Origin: Saccharolobus caldissimus
GTDB taxonomy: Archaea > Thermoproteota > Thermoprotei_A > Sulfolobales > Sulfolobaceae
Assembly: GCF_020886315.1 (NCBI RefSeq)
Contig: NZ_AP025226.1
Location: forward strand, 1,328,001 to 1,392,000
Direction of reading: 5' to 3'
Length of the DNA: 64,000 nt
Positions 26,607 to 36,653 of the stretch are shown one piece after another. Below the pieces are notes generated by a model. The model had not been told where the DNA came from and searched no databases. It saw only the letters and a list, made by a program, of their open reading frames with translations. A program made the position numbers and the translations under genes. Each line of letters opens with the position of its first letter. Within the stretch, counting starts at the first letter, position 1.

Positions 26607-28480
26607 TTTTACAATAAGATATCGAATAAGATGACTGTTTGAGAACACCCCCAATAACTCTGCTCTAGCATTTAAAAATTCCTTAACAACTGTAACCGTG
26701 GTGGAACTTTCGCTTGTCTGGGTAACAGTAGAGGTGATAGTTTGCTGGTTTACAGTAGTTTGGGTAACGGTAAACGTTGTAGTTACAGTTTGAGTAGACG
26801 TATTGCTTATACTTAAACTTCCCATACTGGTCCAGTTATATTGATCAGTGGTTATCGGCTCCCCTTCAGGGTTTGAAACAAAAGCCTTCAAAACTGCGTA
26901 AACATAGTAAGGACCACTACTTGAGATTGAGTAAGTATAATTAATGGAATTTACGCCAGGATTTAAGAGTAACTGGCTTTCAAGTGTTGGTGCACTAACT
27001 GAGGATGGAATTCCTTTACTTATCCATAAATCTAGTTGCCCGCTAACTGTTTGATTTAACGGATTAATAATTTTTACAGATATCCTAAATTGAGAATCTA
27101 TCGATGTATCGATTATATTATAAATCCATGGCTCATCTCTAGTAAAATTATATTTATTAATACCAGTTCTAACATTTATTCTCATCTGACCCCAATATTC
27201 TGTATAATTAAGTCCTAAGTTTGGGTAATGATAGACGTAAAGTACATACGTACCTGGAGAAGCATTAAATATTAATTCACTATTAGCATTTATTATGGAT
27301 TTGGAAATTAATCCAGAAGAATTGTAAAGAAATCCATATACAACGCCAGGTACTTTAATAGCTGGTCTATTCAAAACGTTAAACACTGAAACCATAATAG
27401 TTGAAGACTGATTTGAGATACTAGGATACTGTATTAAACTAACTAATTTAGGTAAAATTGAATAGACTTCACTTTCCATTTTAGTAGTTATATTGCCACC
27501 AAAACTCACTATATAAGCGTAAAATTCTTGTTCTCCTGGAGTTAATGTCGATGAGCTATAGGCTAGGTCAATAATTGAATTATCGATAGTTTGGTTATCA
27601 ATAGTAAATCGATTTGCCATAGCTTCTATAGTGTTATTTATCGAATCAATTAATATACTTGAATAAGGTGCAGTAGAGTTTAAAAACTCTAAAGTTTGAA
27701 CACTTGATGATAATTCCTCATAAAGACCCAATTGACTTAAAGACCCAAAATCATTTCCATTAATTATTAAATTTGTCTCGTTTTGCAAAACATAGGTCTG
27801 TTGGATCACGGATGAGTTAACACTTTTACCATAAGCCCAAGGTAATGCCTGCGGCGGAATTACAAATAAACCTATGCCATCCGTTCCTTGAAGAATATGA
27901 GAAGGATACTGGCTAAGAGTTATATTATATTTAGAAAAATCTTTATAAGAAATAATTATAATAGCCATATTTTTATAGGTAGCGGAAAGCAATGCCTTAC
28001 CAAGATAAAGTGAAGAGTTATATATTTTCGTCGGATAGACATCTACTGTTGGTAGTGCTATCAATGATATTTCATGAATAGACCAATTATCATAAGATAC
28101 ATTTAACTCTAAAGGTTCACTTTCTAGGTAATTAAACATGACTTGATTATAAGGATATGATAAATTGTATATTTGGCTTACAGAAAGTTCTGGACCACCA
28201 CCGCCTGCTAGAATAATTCCTAACATTGTATCGTTATAGTGAAAGATCATAGCGGGATCCGCACTAAAAAAGTCGGGGACGACATAAATACTAGTTGGAT
28301 CTGTAACATTGCTATTAATTTCTGCTTTAGGTATTATTATATATAATAAAGAAAAGGAAGGTATAATTATCAATATTACCACAATTAACGAAAGTAATGT
28401 TCTATATAGCATATAAAAAAGTATTTTTAAGTTATATATAAATATGTATGCCTGGCTAATTGCTCACACTCTTTCTCTTT

Positions 28481-28518
28481 ATCTCGTTTAAATCCTTAGA
28501 CTTTTTGTTAGCTAATAT
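28481..28518 (-). repeat. Relic of the IS630-like transposase 5' end
   Basis: ATCTCGTTTAAATCCTTAGA, followed by CTTTTTGTTAGCTAAT, matches the reverse strand of the IS630-like transposase N-terminus at 45.7 kb (encoding ISKKPKGLNETR) with a few changes. Nothing else of the element remains here. Confidence 0.55.
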
Positions 28519-28570
28519 TGTAAGTAGTGGCTTAAGATAATGAGAAGTTTAGGTTTTTGATATGTGGACT

Positions 28571-28594
28571 TAAATAAGATGACTGCATGAGAAC
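28571..28594. repeat. Terminal-repeat relic of the IS1-like element
   Basis: TAAATAAGATGACTGCATGA followed by GAAC matches the inner-to-outer end of the 1170-bp element with three changes. No internal sequence is left. Confidence 0.5.
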
Positions 28595-28598
28595 GATA

Positions 28599-28712
28599 AT
28601 AGTGTTAATATTAGGCTATAAATAAGTAAGTGAGCTTATAAGGGCATAAGTAACGTTATACTTCATAACAGATTACTTTATGACATAATTTATAACTTAA
28701 TATTAACACTAT
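28599..28712 (+). repeat. MITE family 2, long palindromic copy
   Basis: A 114-bp non-coding repeat whose ends are inverted copies: ATAGTGTTAATATTAGGCTA at the left and the complement of TAACTTAATATTAACACTAT at the right. A shortened copy lies at 15921-15992. It sits in the 359-bp spacer between the two surface-protein genes, which otherwise holds only IS relics. Confidence 0.6.
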
Positions 28713-28771
28713 CAGAACGATTACTACTAAATAATAAAAAACAGTTTATTAACTTAAAAAGCTTTTTATAA

Positions 28772-31231
28772 TTATTTTGAACTTAAATAAAATATAATTG
28801 GAATTGTAGTATCTGCCAATAAAAATTGTAAATCCAAATTCATTAGTAATGTAGTTAAATTATTTTTACCTATCATATAAGAATTTTTAGGAATGTCATA
28901 AATATGGACATTAAGTATTGACGAATTACTCCAATAACTCTGATTAAACTGAAGGAACTGTATGGGAATCGTGTAATAATAATCATAAGTAGTTTTCACT
29001 TCAGATGTGTATACTTTAATAGGGGGTTCGGAAGGATATATAACATTAACTCCCGTAACACCACCGGGTCCTATTTCATTTCCTACCATATATTTGCCGT
29101 AAATATAATACGTATATCCATTATATCCATCTACACCAAAAACTACTTCCTTCGTTGTAGCTGTAATATTCCCAAAACCGTTATTCCAAGTAACCTTTAC
29201 TACTACTGGTACACCTGAAATATATTCATTAGCTTTAATATTGGCGTTTATTGAAAATACAGTAAGATTATTACTGGTTTTGTAAATAAGTTTTTCTATC
29301 ATCGCGGATATAGGTATACCGAACACTAAATATCCATGAGTACCGTATCCATGAAGAAGTGTAGAGCTTTGCATTCCAGGAGTGGGTATTAAATCGTTTA
29401 AAGGAGTAGGAAGACCGGGTATCCAATCAGGTACACTAAAACCATTGTAAAACCAACTGTTAGCCACTCCTTTGGGAATGGAACCATCATAGTAAGTGTA
29501 GGAGCCTTGAGAAGTAACTAAGACAAAATTAGCAGGGTTAAAGTTAAATTTCCCTGGCCCTTGATAATATAAGCTTACATTATATACTATGAAAGTAAGG
29601 CCTTGCGGTCCTCCACTACTAGCTAAGTATTGACCAAATGCGCTAGCGTTTATCACATCGAGAACAGAAAGATTATACAAAGTAGATCCAAAACTGGTGT
29701 CTAATGAAATAGTTATATTACCTATGTAACTAATATTATTTAAACTTAAGACTATTTGATACACATTAGTTTGTCCTTGTAAAATGTAAGTTCCGGTATA
29801 ATTCTGACTAAATACTGTTGCTGGCCCCTTAATGCTAATGTCTTGTGCCTCTACTGGTACTTGTCCATGATTATTTGTTATGTATACTACAACTGGAATT
29901 TTTTCTGTCGATAATAAATAATATCCAGAATTGTAATAGCTTCCCGTTATACTATTACCTAAAAATATGTTGTTTACAAATACTTTAGAATCGTTAGTAG
30001 TAGCTAGAAAATGGTTAATGAAAAGTACATTTTCAGTTATAGGACTATAAGCGTTAAATTCAAATGCTATTTGACCGTTATGAGAGACGTATTCTAGGAA
30101 AAGCGGTTTACTATTAGTAGGCACTTTAAAGATCAGTGTTTCAACAGCCTTTCCAGAGACCGTTATGCTAACAGTCTTACTACTGCTAGGTACTCCAGGA
30201 AGGTAAATATTTTGAGCCGAATAATTACCATTATTAGTGATTAATACGAATTGATCAGGATTTAAAATGAAAACACTCCCTCCATTGTAACTCGTAGTTA
30301 CATTGTATGCTAAATAAGTCTCACCTAAAACTCCTTCGTTAATTGCATATACAGTATCATTTACTAATGCATTTACTATACCGGAATATGCAGTAGAGTT
30401 TATTGATGTGTAAAATTCTAATTGAGCAGTACCATATATGCTAGAATTAGGAAAAGAAACTTCCACATTAACGCTATAACTTTGTTCAGGTGCTAATACT
30501 AACGGTAAAGATGAATATCTTACTAACATAATATTTCCACTAACTATAATTTTATTTAAAATAACAGGTAAACTATTATGATAACTCTGTACTTCTAGTT
30601 TTAATGTTTCGTTTTGACCGTTAACTCCAAACAGTAAAGTGCTGGGATTTCCGTTCAACGATGTTTTGACTTCTGAATCATTGCTTATGAAAGAAACATT
30701 TATTACTGATAGATAAAGGGTTCTTACGTTAGTTAAAGATATTGATATACCTTGGTATTCTAATGTCTTAGGTTGCACGCCATATGGGATTAAGAAGGCT
30801 ATAAAGCCTATTGTAGATTGACCGGATCCTAATGAAGTTGGTTTTATAGTGCTTACAAATTGATTACTTACAGAAACCTCATTGTAAGTATTACCATCAC
30901 TTCCTACTAAGGTGAAGTTTTGAGGGTATAATAATAATGGGGAGTTTCGATCGTTAATTACTGTAACCTTAATTAATTCATACTTCATTCCACTTACACC
31001 CGTATACTCAGCTAATGCTTTAGCATCCTCAATAGCATTTACTTGAATTGTCAATCCTGATGCACTACTTGAGGGCATAGAAGTTGATGACGAAGTAATT
31101 GTAGAAGTAGTTGTAGTAGTTTGGGAAACCGAAGTGCTTATATGCGTTACATTGCTATGTAATATTATTACTATGCCTGCTACTATTACTATTATTGCAG
31201 CAATTGCTATAATTAAAGCCGAACTTTTAAT
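28772..31231 (-). CDS. Large surface-exposed membrane-anchored protein, probable ATT start
   Basis: From the first ATG (31078) the protein has 768 residues but lacks any signal. The same frame extends upstream without a stop to 31231 and there encodes an N-terminal TM anchor (SALIIAIAAIIVIVAGIVII) and a Thr-rich linker. No ATG, GTG or TTG exists in that stretch. An ATT codon at 31231 is preceded by GGTGA at the right distance, so I start the gene there, giving 819 residues. The body is beta-rich, with many N-glycosylation sequons, and repeats the theme of a conserved-domain N-terminal part (KYELIKVTVINDRNSPLLLY). The function is unknown; it is probably an outer-surface protein. Confidence 0.65.
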   Translation of the reverse strand: MKSSALIIAIAAIIVIVAGIVIILHSNVTHISTSVSQTTTTTSTITSSSTSMPSSSASGLTIQVNAIEDAKALAEYTGVSGMKYELIKVTVINDRNSPLLLYPQNFTLVGSDGNTYNEVSVSNQFVSTIKPTSLGSGQSTIGFIAFLIPYGVQPKTLEYQGISISLTNVRTLYLSVINVSFISNDSEVKTSLNGNPSTLLFGVNGQNETLKLEVQSYHNSLPVILNKIIVSGNIMLVRYSSLPLVLAPEQSYSVNVEVSFPNSSIYGTAQLEFYTSINSTAYSGIVNALVNDTVYAINEGVLGETYLAYNVTTSYNGGSVFILNPDQFVLITNNGNYSAQNIYLPGVPSSSKTVSITVSGKAVETLIFKVPTNSKPLFLEYVSHNGQIAFEFNAYSPITENVLFINHFLATTNDSKVFVNNIFLGNSITGSYYNSGYYLLSTEKIPVVVYITNNHGQVPVEAQDISIKGPATVFSQNYTGTYILQGQTNVYQIVLSLNNISYIGNITISLDTSFGSTLYNLSVLDVINASAFGQYLASSGGPQGLTFIVYNVSLYYQGPGKFNFNPANFVLVTSQGSYTYYDGSIPKGVANSWFYNGFSVPDWIPGLPTPLNDLIPTPGMQSSTLLHGYGTHGYLVFGIPISAMIEKLIYKTSNNLTVFSINANIKANEYISGVPVVVKVTWNNGFGNITATTKEVVFGVDGYNGYTYYIYGKYMVGNEIGPGGVTGVNVIYPSEPPIKVYTSEVKTTYDYYYTIPIQFLQFNQSYWSNSSILNVHIYDIPKNSYMIGKNNLTTLLMNLDLQFLLADTTIPIIFYLSSK

Positions 31232-31944
31232 GTTCGTTCACCTATTATAAGTGAAATGAAAACAAATATATAAATATTACTTTTAATATTTCCTTAATCT
31301 TTCTATTAAGAAGAATGAGTTAGTTTCCTAACTAAAATAAGATATTACCAAATTCGAAAAGTTTTTATGGAACAATATAAGGCACATTCTAATCATGTTA
31401 ATCATTAAATTAAGATAATATTCAACATTAAGGGTTATTTTTATCGTATTCTTAAGTAATTGTAATCTTTCTCGTAATGGGCACTACTGCTTTATTCTCT
31501 AGTAATCCTATTTGATTTAATCGAATAGTATTTTGCGTAAAATCCTTGGTTATGCTTTGTAGAATTCTTCAGTTTTTCTCAAAAGGAACGTATAGCTAAC
31601 TTTCAACTTAACTAAAATTTAGAATTTATTTTTACCTCTCTAGCTTAAGACTTAAGAAATTTCAACTAGTCTACAAAGCACTAGGGTTAGGTATTTTTAA
31701 AAGAATTATGTTAGAGATCATAATATTTTTATATTAGAACTGTTAATTTTTATTATCTATCCTTGAAGTAAGAACAAATATTAAGCTAAGCATTCATAGA
31801 AATTACTGGCTACAACGATTTTCCAATAAATTAAATGCTATTCAATTTGTCTTGACTTACATTCTTATTTAAATAACTTAATGAATCGTTAAATCAAACC
31901 TAAATATTTAAAAATTAGGAATTTAGACAAAAACTGGGGTCTAT
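31232..31944. other. 713-bp spacer with one MITE
   Basis: The left part holds a TATA-like TTTATATATTTG (about 31264-31275, on either strand) for the surface gene. The middle holds a MITE (31553-31680). The right part is AT-rich and leads into the double-P-loop gene. No further gene was found. Confidence 0.5.
31553..31680 (-). repeat. MITE family 1, copy 2
   Basis: This 128-bp element runs from TGCTTTGTAGA to CTACAAAGCA. It is close to the reverse complement of the copy at 59707-59832 along its whole length, including TTACCTCTCTAGCTTAAGAC. It is non-coding and resembles the SM3-type MITEs derived from IS5-family elements, by size only. Confidence 0.75.
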
Positions 31945-34900
31945 TTGAATCTACAAAGGGACTTATTCGATAATTATAACTCCTGGTTTATTAATGATAA
32001 AGCCATTCCCATTATTAGTAACGTTAAGAAAGAAGACAATATCGAATGTCTTAATTTAGGTCCACCCCAATCAGGTAAAAGCTGGATTGCAGGACTTATC
32101 CAGCAACATTGTACTAACATCAAAGAATCCATAATAGGATTTGTAAACCTAGAACTTGTAGAACCTAAAGAAAAACATAGGATTGCAGTTGTCCAACAAA
32201 CCTCATTTCAGGGTAACAAATTATTAGATACTATCGTTGATTTCTTTAGCGAACATATATTCCCGTGGATTAACGCCCTTAGGGAGACAGAGGCTATAGA
32301 CTTTAATAAACTTACTAAGTTTAGCGATCTCGAACTTAATCTATTGAGGGAATATTTTAGCGAGGTAAAAAGGATTCCCAAGGGATTAACAGAACGCTTA
32401 ACCGAATTAAGGGAAAAATACGGTCCCATAATCATTTATTATATACCGTGGGACGTCGATAAATACGTCGAAAGTAAAAAAATCAGCCTAGATAAGGAAG
32501 TTATAGAAGCCGTAAAGCTCATCAAGAAATATTTCGATAAGGAGAAGAAACGACTATCAATAAAATGGTTAGGTAAGGAGTATATACCACCGGGATTAGT
32601 CTATGAGATTATTAGCAAAGCTGAAAATGAGGGTTGGGAAAAAGCTGAGGAATTCGTTAAGGAACAAGCTGATGCTTATCACGAGACCGTAAAGTTCTTA
32701 GTAGGTGAAAAAGATTTGGAATTTGAGGGAATTTTAGGCTTGAGTCTTACTAAACTTAAGAATTCTATCCGTGATATTCTAAGCAATTTAATAAGTACTG
32801 CAATAATAGGAGTAACATCCTTAACAGTCTCGATAATTGCATCAACGTTGGTATTAGCGTTAGTATATATGTTATCTGAGAGATCAGAAAGTGGTGTAGC
32901 TGACGAGATCATAAAATTGAAAATGAACTGGAGAAAGCTAAGTGAACCACTGAAGAAAATAATTGAATGGAGAGTATCGATACAGCTGGACGTAACACCA
33001 GATGACGTAGAGGAGACAATAAATCAAATAACCGGACTTGACGAACAAAAGATAAGGGAATCTGTTAAGGAGTTAGAGAAGAAATTAAAGGAGCTAGAAA
33101 ATAGGGTCAACCTAGTTGAGTCTCAGCTCAAGGGTTTCAAGATTTATAAATTAAATGATATAGAAAAAGGTTATTTGTACTCTAACGTTAGACTTATACA
33201 TGATGGTCTCGGTATAGTTTCGGAAACTTACGGCGAAACTGAGGTTAATATTGTTAAAGTCAGTAAGTTTAGTGAGTATCTAATGCTATTGGCCCGTGAA
33301 TTAGAGAAAGGCTTTACAGTAATTAATGGTCCTAAGGGTATAGGTAAGTCCACTTTAGCAGTTTATACAATTTGGAACTTATTAAGAAATGGTTACTACG
33401 GAGTAATCAGAATTGAGGATATAAAGGATGATAATGAGAGATTGAAGCTTGAGAACTTCCTAAGAGACTACTCAGGGAATCTAATGAATTACTTCGGTAA
33501 GCTTATCATACTTTACGATCCGTCATCTACGGAATCCTTTACTTCACCCACAGTCTCTATTAACGTAAAGTCTATTGAAGAGACCGTTAAGCAGTTAATT
33601 AAGCTTTCTAATAAGTTAGATAAGTACGGTACATCACTATTGATAGTAATCCCAGACGACCTATACAATGGACTAAGTGAGGAAGTTAGAAAGTCTTTAA
33701 AAAACGTGACTAATATTGATCTAAAAGACGCTGAGTTTCTGAAGGCCGTGATTAAAGAATATTCGAGTTGTAATTTGGGGGATAAGTTAAATGAACTAAC
33801 TAACGAAGTTATGAAGTTTAATGAAGGTTATACACTAATTGCCAGGTTGATAGGTGAAGGATTAAGGAAGAGTAATTGTTCACTAATTGAAATCGAGAAA
33901 ATTCTTAGAGATGTTCAAGGTGACGCCAAAGCGTTCATAATAAACTTTATCAATAATTACTTAAGGATAATAGACAATGGAACTCCTAATCTGCAGAGGA
34001 TTAAGACTCTTTCGGAAATTTTTGCAATAAGGGAACCTTTTAAGAGGACAGTGGATCTAGGCGATTACATCACCACTCCGTACTTAGTAGATCGCTTATT
34101 CTATTGGTCAAATTTGGGTCTAAATGAGGAAGAGGCGAGATGGATTTCTATTAAGCATGAAGATTTAATAGAGGATGCTATAACTGAAATCGTCAAATCC
34201 TCAATGGGCGAAAGTACTAATATCAAACAATTGAAGAAGGCTTTAGAATATTGGAATAATTACGGAAAATTAGAGCATAAGATAAACACTCAACGTGACG
34301 TTATTACTTACCTATTTAAAAAATACGGTGATAATTTAAAGAAAGAGGTAATCGATAGTTTAGTCGGGGAATCAGAAGGAGAGTCAATAAATCCTTGTTG
34401 GAATGCACTAGTATTTATTTTAAGCTCGATATGGACTGGCTATTCAATTTATAAAAGTTCTGAAACCTTTGAAAAAGTCCTTAATAAGCTCATGGATTCT
34501 GTTAGATCAGCAATTAGTTTTATCGATAATAAAGAAAACATTAACGGTTGTAATGCCCTTAAGTTATTAATAGTAAACGACGATATACCACCAGTAAGCA
34601 AAGCCTTAATTCTTGTAGAGTTAATTCTTGAATCACCTCCCGCTAATCCAATTATCGAAGCTTTAGTTGAGGGTAAAAGTAAAGAGATTAAGGAGAGTCT
34701 GGAAGAGTTTGAGAAAAATGTTGAGGAGAGGAGAGAGAAAGATAGGGGTATTTACCCTGTTGAAAACATTTATATTATAGGACTCGCAATTTTAACCGCC
34801 TATGCTGTTAGAAGGGGCATTGATGAACATGATGACAAGGATTTATGGGCTAAGGCACTTTACAATGTCGGAATTCCTATTCTTAGTATTAGTAGTGCGA

Positions 34901-36384
34901 ATTTAATACTTTCAATTGTTAATCGCTTAAGCATTATAAGAAATGCTTCACTTGACGATTGGGCGGTAATATATTATGCGGCCACTGAACTTCTAAAGGA
35001 ATATTCTAAGAATTTTAGAGAATTAGCTAGATTTCTTAAAGAACTAATAAACAAGTGGGAAGACCTAAGCGACCTGGGTAAGACATATTTAATATATGGA
35101 ATAGCAAATAGTTTAGAACTTATGGAAAATCCTTGTGAAGCATTTAAGACCATCACTGAGTTTATAAACGACATTCAGAGCGTATATCTTAAGTTATTTG
35201 CTATCTCTAAACTCTATTACCAAATTTCTAGCTCAGGCCTTAACTGCGATCCTGATATTATAAAGAGATTAGAGGGCTTTATTAAGATTTTTGAGAAACT
35301 TAATAAGGTTGCTAGTCAATATCCTACTGCTTTACTCAAGTCTGATAATCAACTTGCCAAATATCTAAGGAGTCGTCATATCGCCAAATCTGAAGAAGAA
35401 GCATTAAAACGTGAAATAAAGAGTCATTTATACCTTATTTACGATGCTATAGGTAATATAAGTATGATTGAAGGATCGTTAGACAAGGCAGTATATTACT
35501 TTACCGAGTCAAGGAAAAACGCCAAGGAACTTGAAGAGTGGCACAATTATGTTTCAGCATACGGTAAAACCGTTCGTGCAAATATACTTAAGGCTAATAG
35601 TATTGATGAGCTAATTAGTGCGGCTAGTGAGTTTAAAAAGATTTACGATGAGTTAGATGAGAAGTTAGGTAATGATATGGCAAGTGAATATTTACGTGGA
35701 ATGATATTAATTGATTATTTATCCTATTTGGGAATTTCTGGTGAAGTTAAGAAGGCCAACGAGTTATTAATGGAAAGGGGTTATTTACTAAACCGGTTAC
35801 CAGAACCGGCTAGACTTCTTTTGATGATTTTCTTGAACTGGTTAAATGTTACTAAGGATAAACCTAATGCTGACGAAATTTCAAAATCAGTGGACGTAGA
35901 GCATATGATTCCTGCGCTAAAGGCTGCACTAGGTGCTAAAACGAATTGTGTCGCGGAGTGCACAGAAGTCGGGGGTAAATATGTAGACCTTTGTACTCAA
36001 TTATGTTATCTCTTAGAATTAGCAGCGATAGGAGATAAGGACGCATTAGAGGAGTTAGCCATTATTTTCAAATCTGCGAATTCACCATATATAAAGTCAG
36101 TTAAGGAATCTGACACTGTAGAGAATAATTTTACTAAATATAATCTTAAAGCTTTCGTACAGGCCTTAGCGTGTAGAAGTAGCCTCTGTTTTTTAATACT
36201 AATATTAAATGCCTTAGCCAATGGTGACTATGACACTGCTAAAGTGCTTATTGAAGAAACCGAACGAGGATCAACTAGTAGCAATTTTAGTAACTACTAC
36301 CATAATCTTCGTGAGGCTATTGATAAGAATAACGTTAAAGATATTAAATTTGCCCTATCTAAAATCTATTTCCTTCATATCTGA
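31945..36384 (+). CDS. Giant double-P-loop NTPase with TM segment and TPR-like repeats
   Basis: The protein has 1479 residues. A first P-loop, LGPPQSGKSW (38-47), lies near the N-terminus. A TM segment (about 283-310: STAIIGVTSLTVSIIASTLV) and a coiled coil (365-397) follow. A second P-loop NTPase has INGPKGIGKSTL (460-471) and a Walker B strand KLIILYD. From about residue 700 on the chain is all helical, with TPR-like pairs such as AIGNISMIEGSLDKAVYYF. This is the layout of STAND-type signalling ATPases, with an extra N-terminal NTPase. The start is TTG at 31945 after GGGG. It is convergent with a gene whose paralogue belongs to the tubulin operon. A defence or stress role is inferred only. 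Confidence 0.7.
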   Translation: MNLQRDLFDNYNSWFINDKAIPIISNVKKEDNIECLNLGPPQSGKSWIAGLIQQHCTNIKESIIGFVNLELVEPKEKHRIAVVQQTSFQGNKLLDTIVDFFSEHIFPWINALRETEAIDFNKLTKFSDLELNLLREYFSEVKRIPKGLTERLTELREKYGPIIIYYIPWDVDKYVESKKISLDKEVIEAVKLIKKYFDKEKKRLSIKWLGKEYIPPGLVYEIISKAENEGWEKAEEFVKEQADAYHETVKFLVGEKDLEFEGILGLSLTKLKNSIRDILSNLISTAIIGVTSLTVSIIASTLVLALVYMLSERSESGVADEIIKLKMNWRKLSEPLKKIIEWRVSIQLDVTPDDVEETINQITGLDEQKIRESVKELEKKLKELENRVNLVESQLKGFKIYKLNDIEKGYLYSNVRLIHDGLGIVSETYGETEVNIVKVSKFSEYLMLLARELEKGFTVINGPKGIGKSTLAVYTIWNLLRNGYYGVIRIEDIKDDNERLKLENFLRDYSGNLMNYFGKLIILYDPSSTESFTSPTVSINVKSIEETVKQLIKLSNKLDKYGTSLLIVIPDDLYNGLSEEVRKSLKNVTNIDLKDAEFLKAVIKEYSSCNLGDKLNELTNEVMKFNEGYTLIARLIGEGLRKSNCSLIEIEKILRDVQGDAKAFIINFINNYLRIIDNGTPNLQRIKTLSEIFAIREPFKRTVDLGDYITTPYLVDRLFYWSNLGLNEEEARWISIKHEDLIEDAITEIVKSSMGESTNIKQLKKALEYWNNYGKLEHKINTQRDVITYLFKKYGDNLKKEVIDSLVGESEGESINPCWNALVFILSSIWTGYSIYKSSETFEKVLNKLMDSVRSAISFIDNKENINGCNALKLLIVNDDIPPVSKALILVELILESPPANPIIEALVEGKSKEIKESLEEFEKNVEERREKDRGIYPVENIYIIGLAILTAYAVRRGIDEHDDKDLWAKALYNVGIPILSISSANLILSIVNRLSIIRNASLDDWAVIYYAATELLKEYSKNFRELARFLKELINKWEDLSDLGKTYLIYGIANSLELMENPCEAFKTITEFINDIQSVYLKLFAISKLYYQISSSGLNCDPDIIKRLEGFIKIFEKLNKVASQYPTALLKSDNQLAKYLRSRHIAKSEEEALKREIKSHLYLIYDAIGNISMIEGSLDKAVYYFTESRKNAKELEEWHNYVSAYGKTVRANILKANSIDELISAASEFKKIYDELDEKLGNDMASEYLRGMILIDYLSYLGISGEVKKANELLMERGYLLNRLPEPARLLLMIFLNWLNVTKDKPNADEISKSVDVEHMIPALKAALGAKTNCVAECTEVGGKYVDLCTQLCYLLELAAIGDKDALEELAIIFKSANSPYIKSVKESDTVENNFTKYNLKAFVQALACRSSLCFLILILNALANGDYDTAKVLIEETERGSTSSNFSNYYHNLREAIDKNNVKDIKFALSKIYFLHI
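36073..36118 (-). repeat. 46-nt segment inversely repeated at 42099-42144
   Basis: Read on the minus strand this segment is CAGTGTCAGATTCCTTAACT and onward to ATGGTGAATTCGCAGA. It matches 42099-42144 of the surface-protein gene in 45 of 46 positions, with the one mismatch at 42128. Both sites lie inside + strand genes. Confidence 0.85.
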
Positions 36385-36653
36385 TCTCTCCAATTTTTAC
36401 ATTTAAATTGAATGGATTTGGGTAATTTAAACGTATTCCAAAAATGAAATTACAGCTATACTGAAAATACTAACAATGGAATTTGCTTTTTGATTTTTTA
36501 AGATATCTTAATTCCTTCCAAGTATTTTCTCGTTTAACTCCCTATAGTGGTTTTCATTGAATTTGTAACAATGTGTATAACAGAAAGATCTAGTAAAAAT
36601 TATTAGCATTACGGTTAATATAAAAAAGAGACTATATCTTTATCTTAAAATGA

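Larger units (their letters stand above)
25483..26652 (+). mobile_element. IS1-like insertion sequence, copy A (1170 bp)
   Basis: The ends read GGGGGTGTTCTCAAACAGTC and its complement, with terminal repeats matching over about 35 bases and further with mismatches. The flanking 8-bp duplication is AATAACTC (25475-25482 and 26653-26660). The size and zinc-finger transposase resemble the archaeal IS1-type element ISC1173. It appears identical to copy B at 46225. It interrupts the last codons of the surface-protein gene. Confidence 0.92.
25399..28412 (-). pseudogene. Secreted surface protein whose TM anchor is cut off by an IS
   Basis: The chain starts with a signal/anchor (LLSLIVVILIIIPSFSLLYI) and continues with an extracellular part rich in N-glycosylation sites. 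A Thr/Ser stalk containing TTTFTVTQTT and VTQTSESSTT ends it. At 26653-26660 the frame meets the IS1-like element and the present product gets about 38 foreign residues (to 26535). Without the 1170-bp IS and one 8-bp duplication the frame continues RAELLIITISII and ends FLRRAK with TGA at 25399, a normal C-terminal TM anchor; the restored protein has 611 residues. The present protein may be released instead of anchored. Its function is unknown. Confidence 0.8.

Noticed and set aside
36006-36221. 71-codon minus frame containing VSDSLTDFI
   Set aside because: It is not a gene. It is antisense to the double-P-loop protein, and its similarity to the surface protein is explained by the 46-nt inverted segment.
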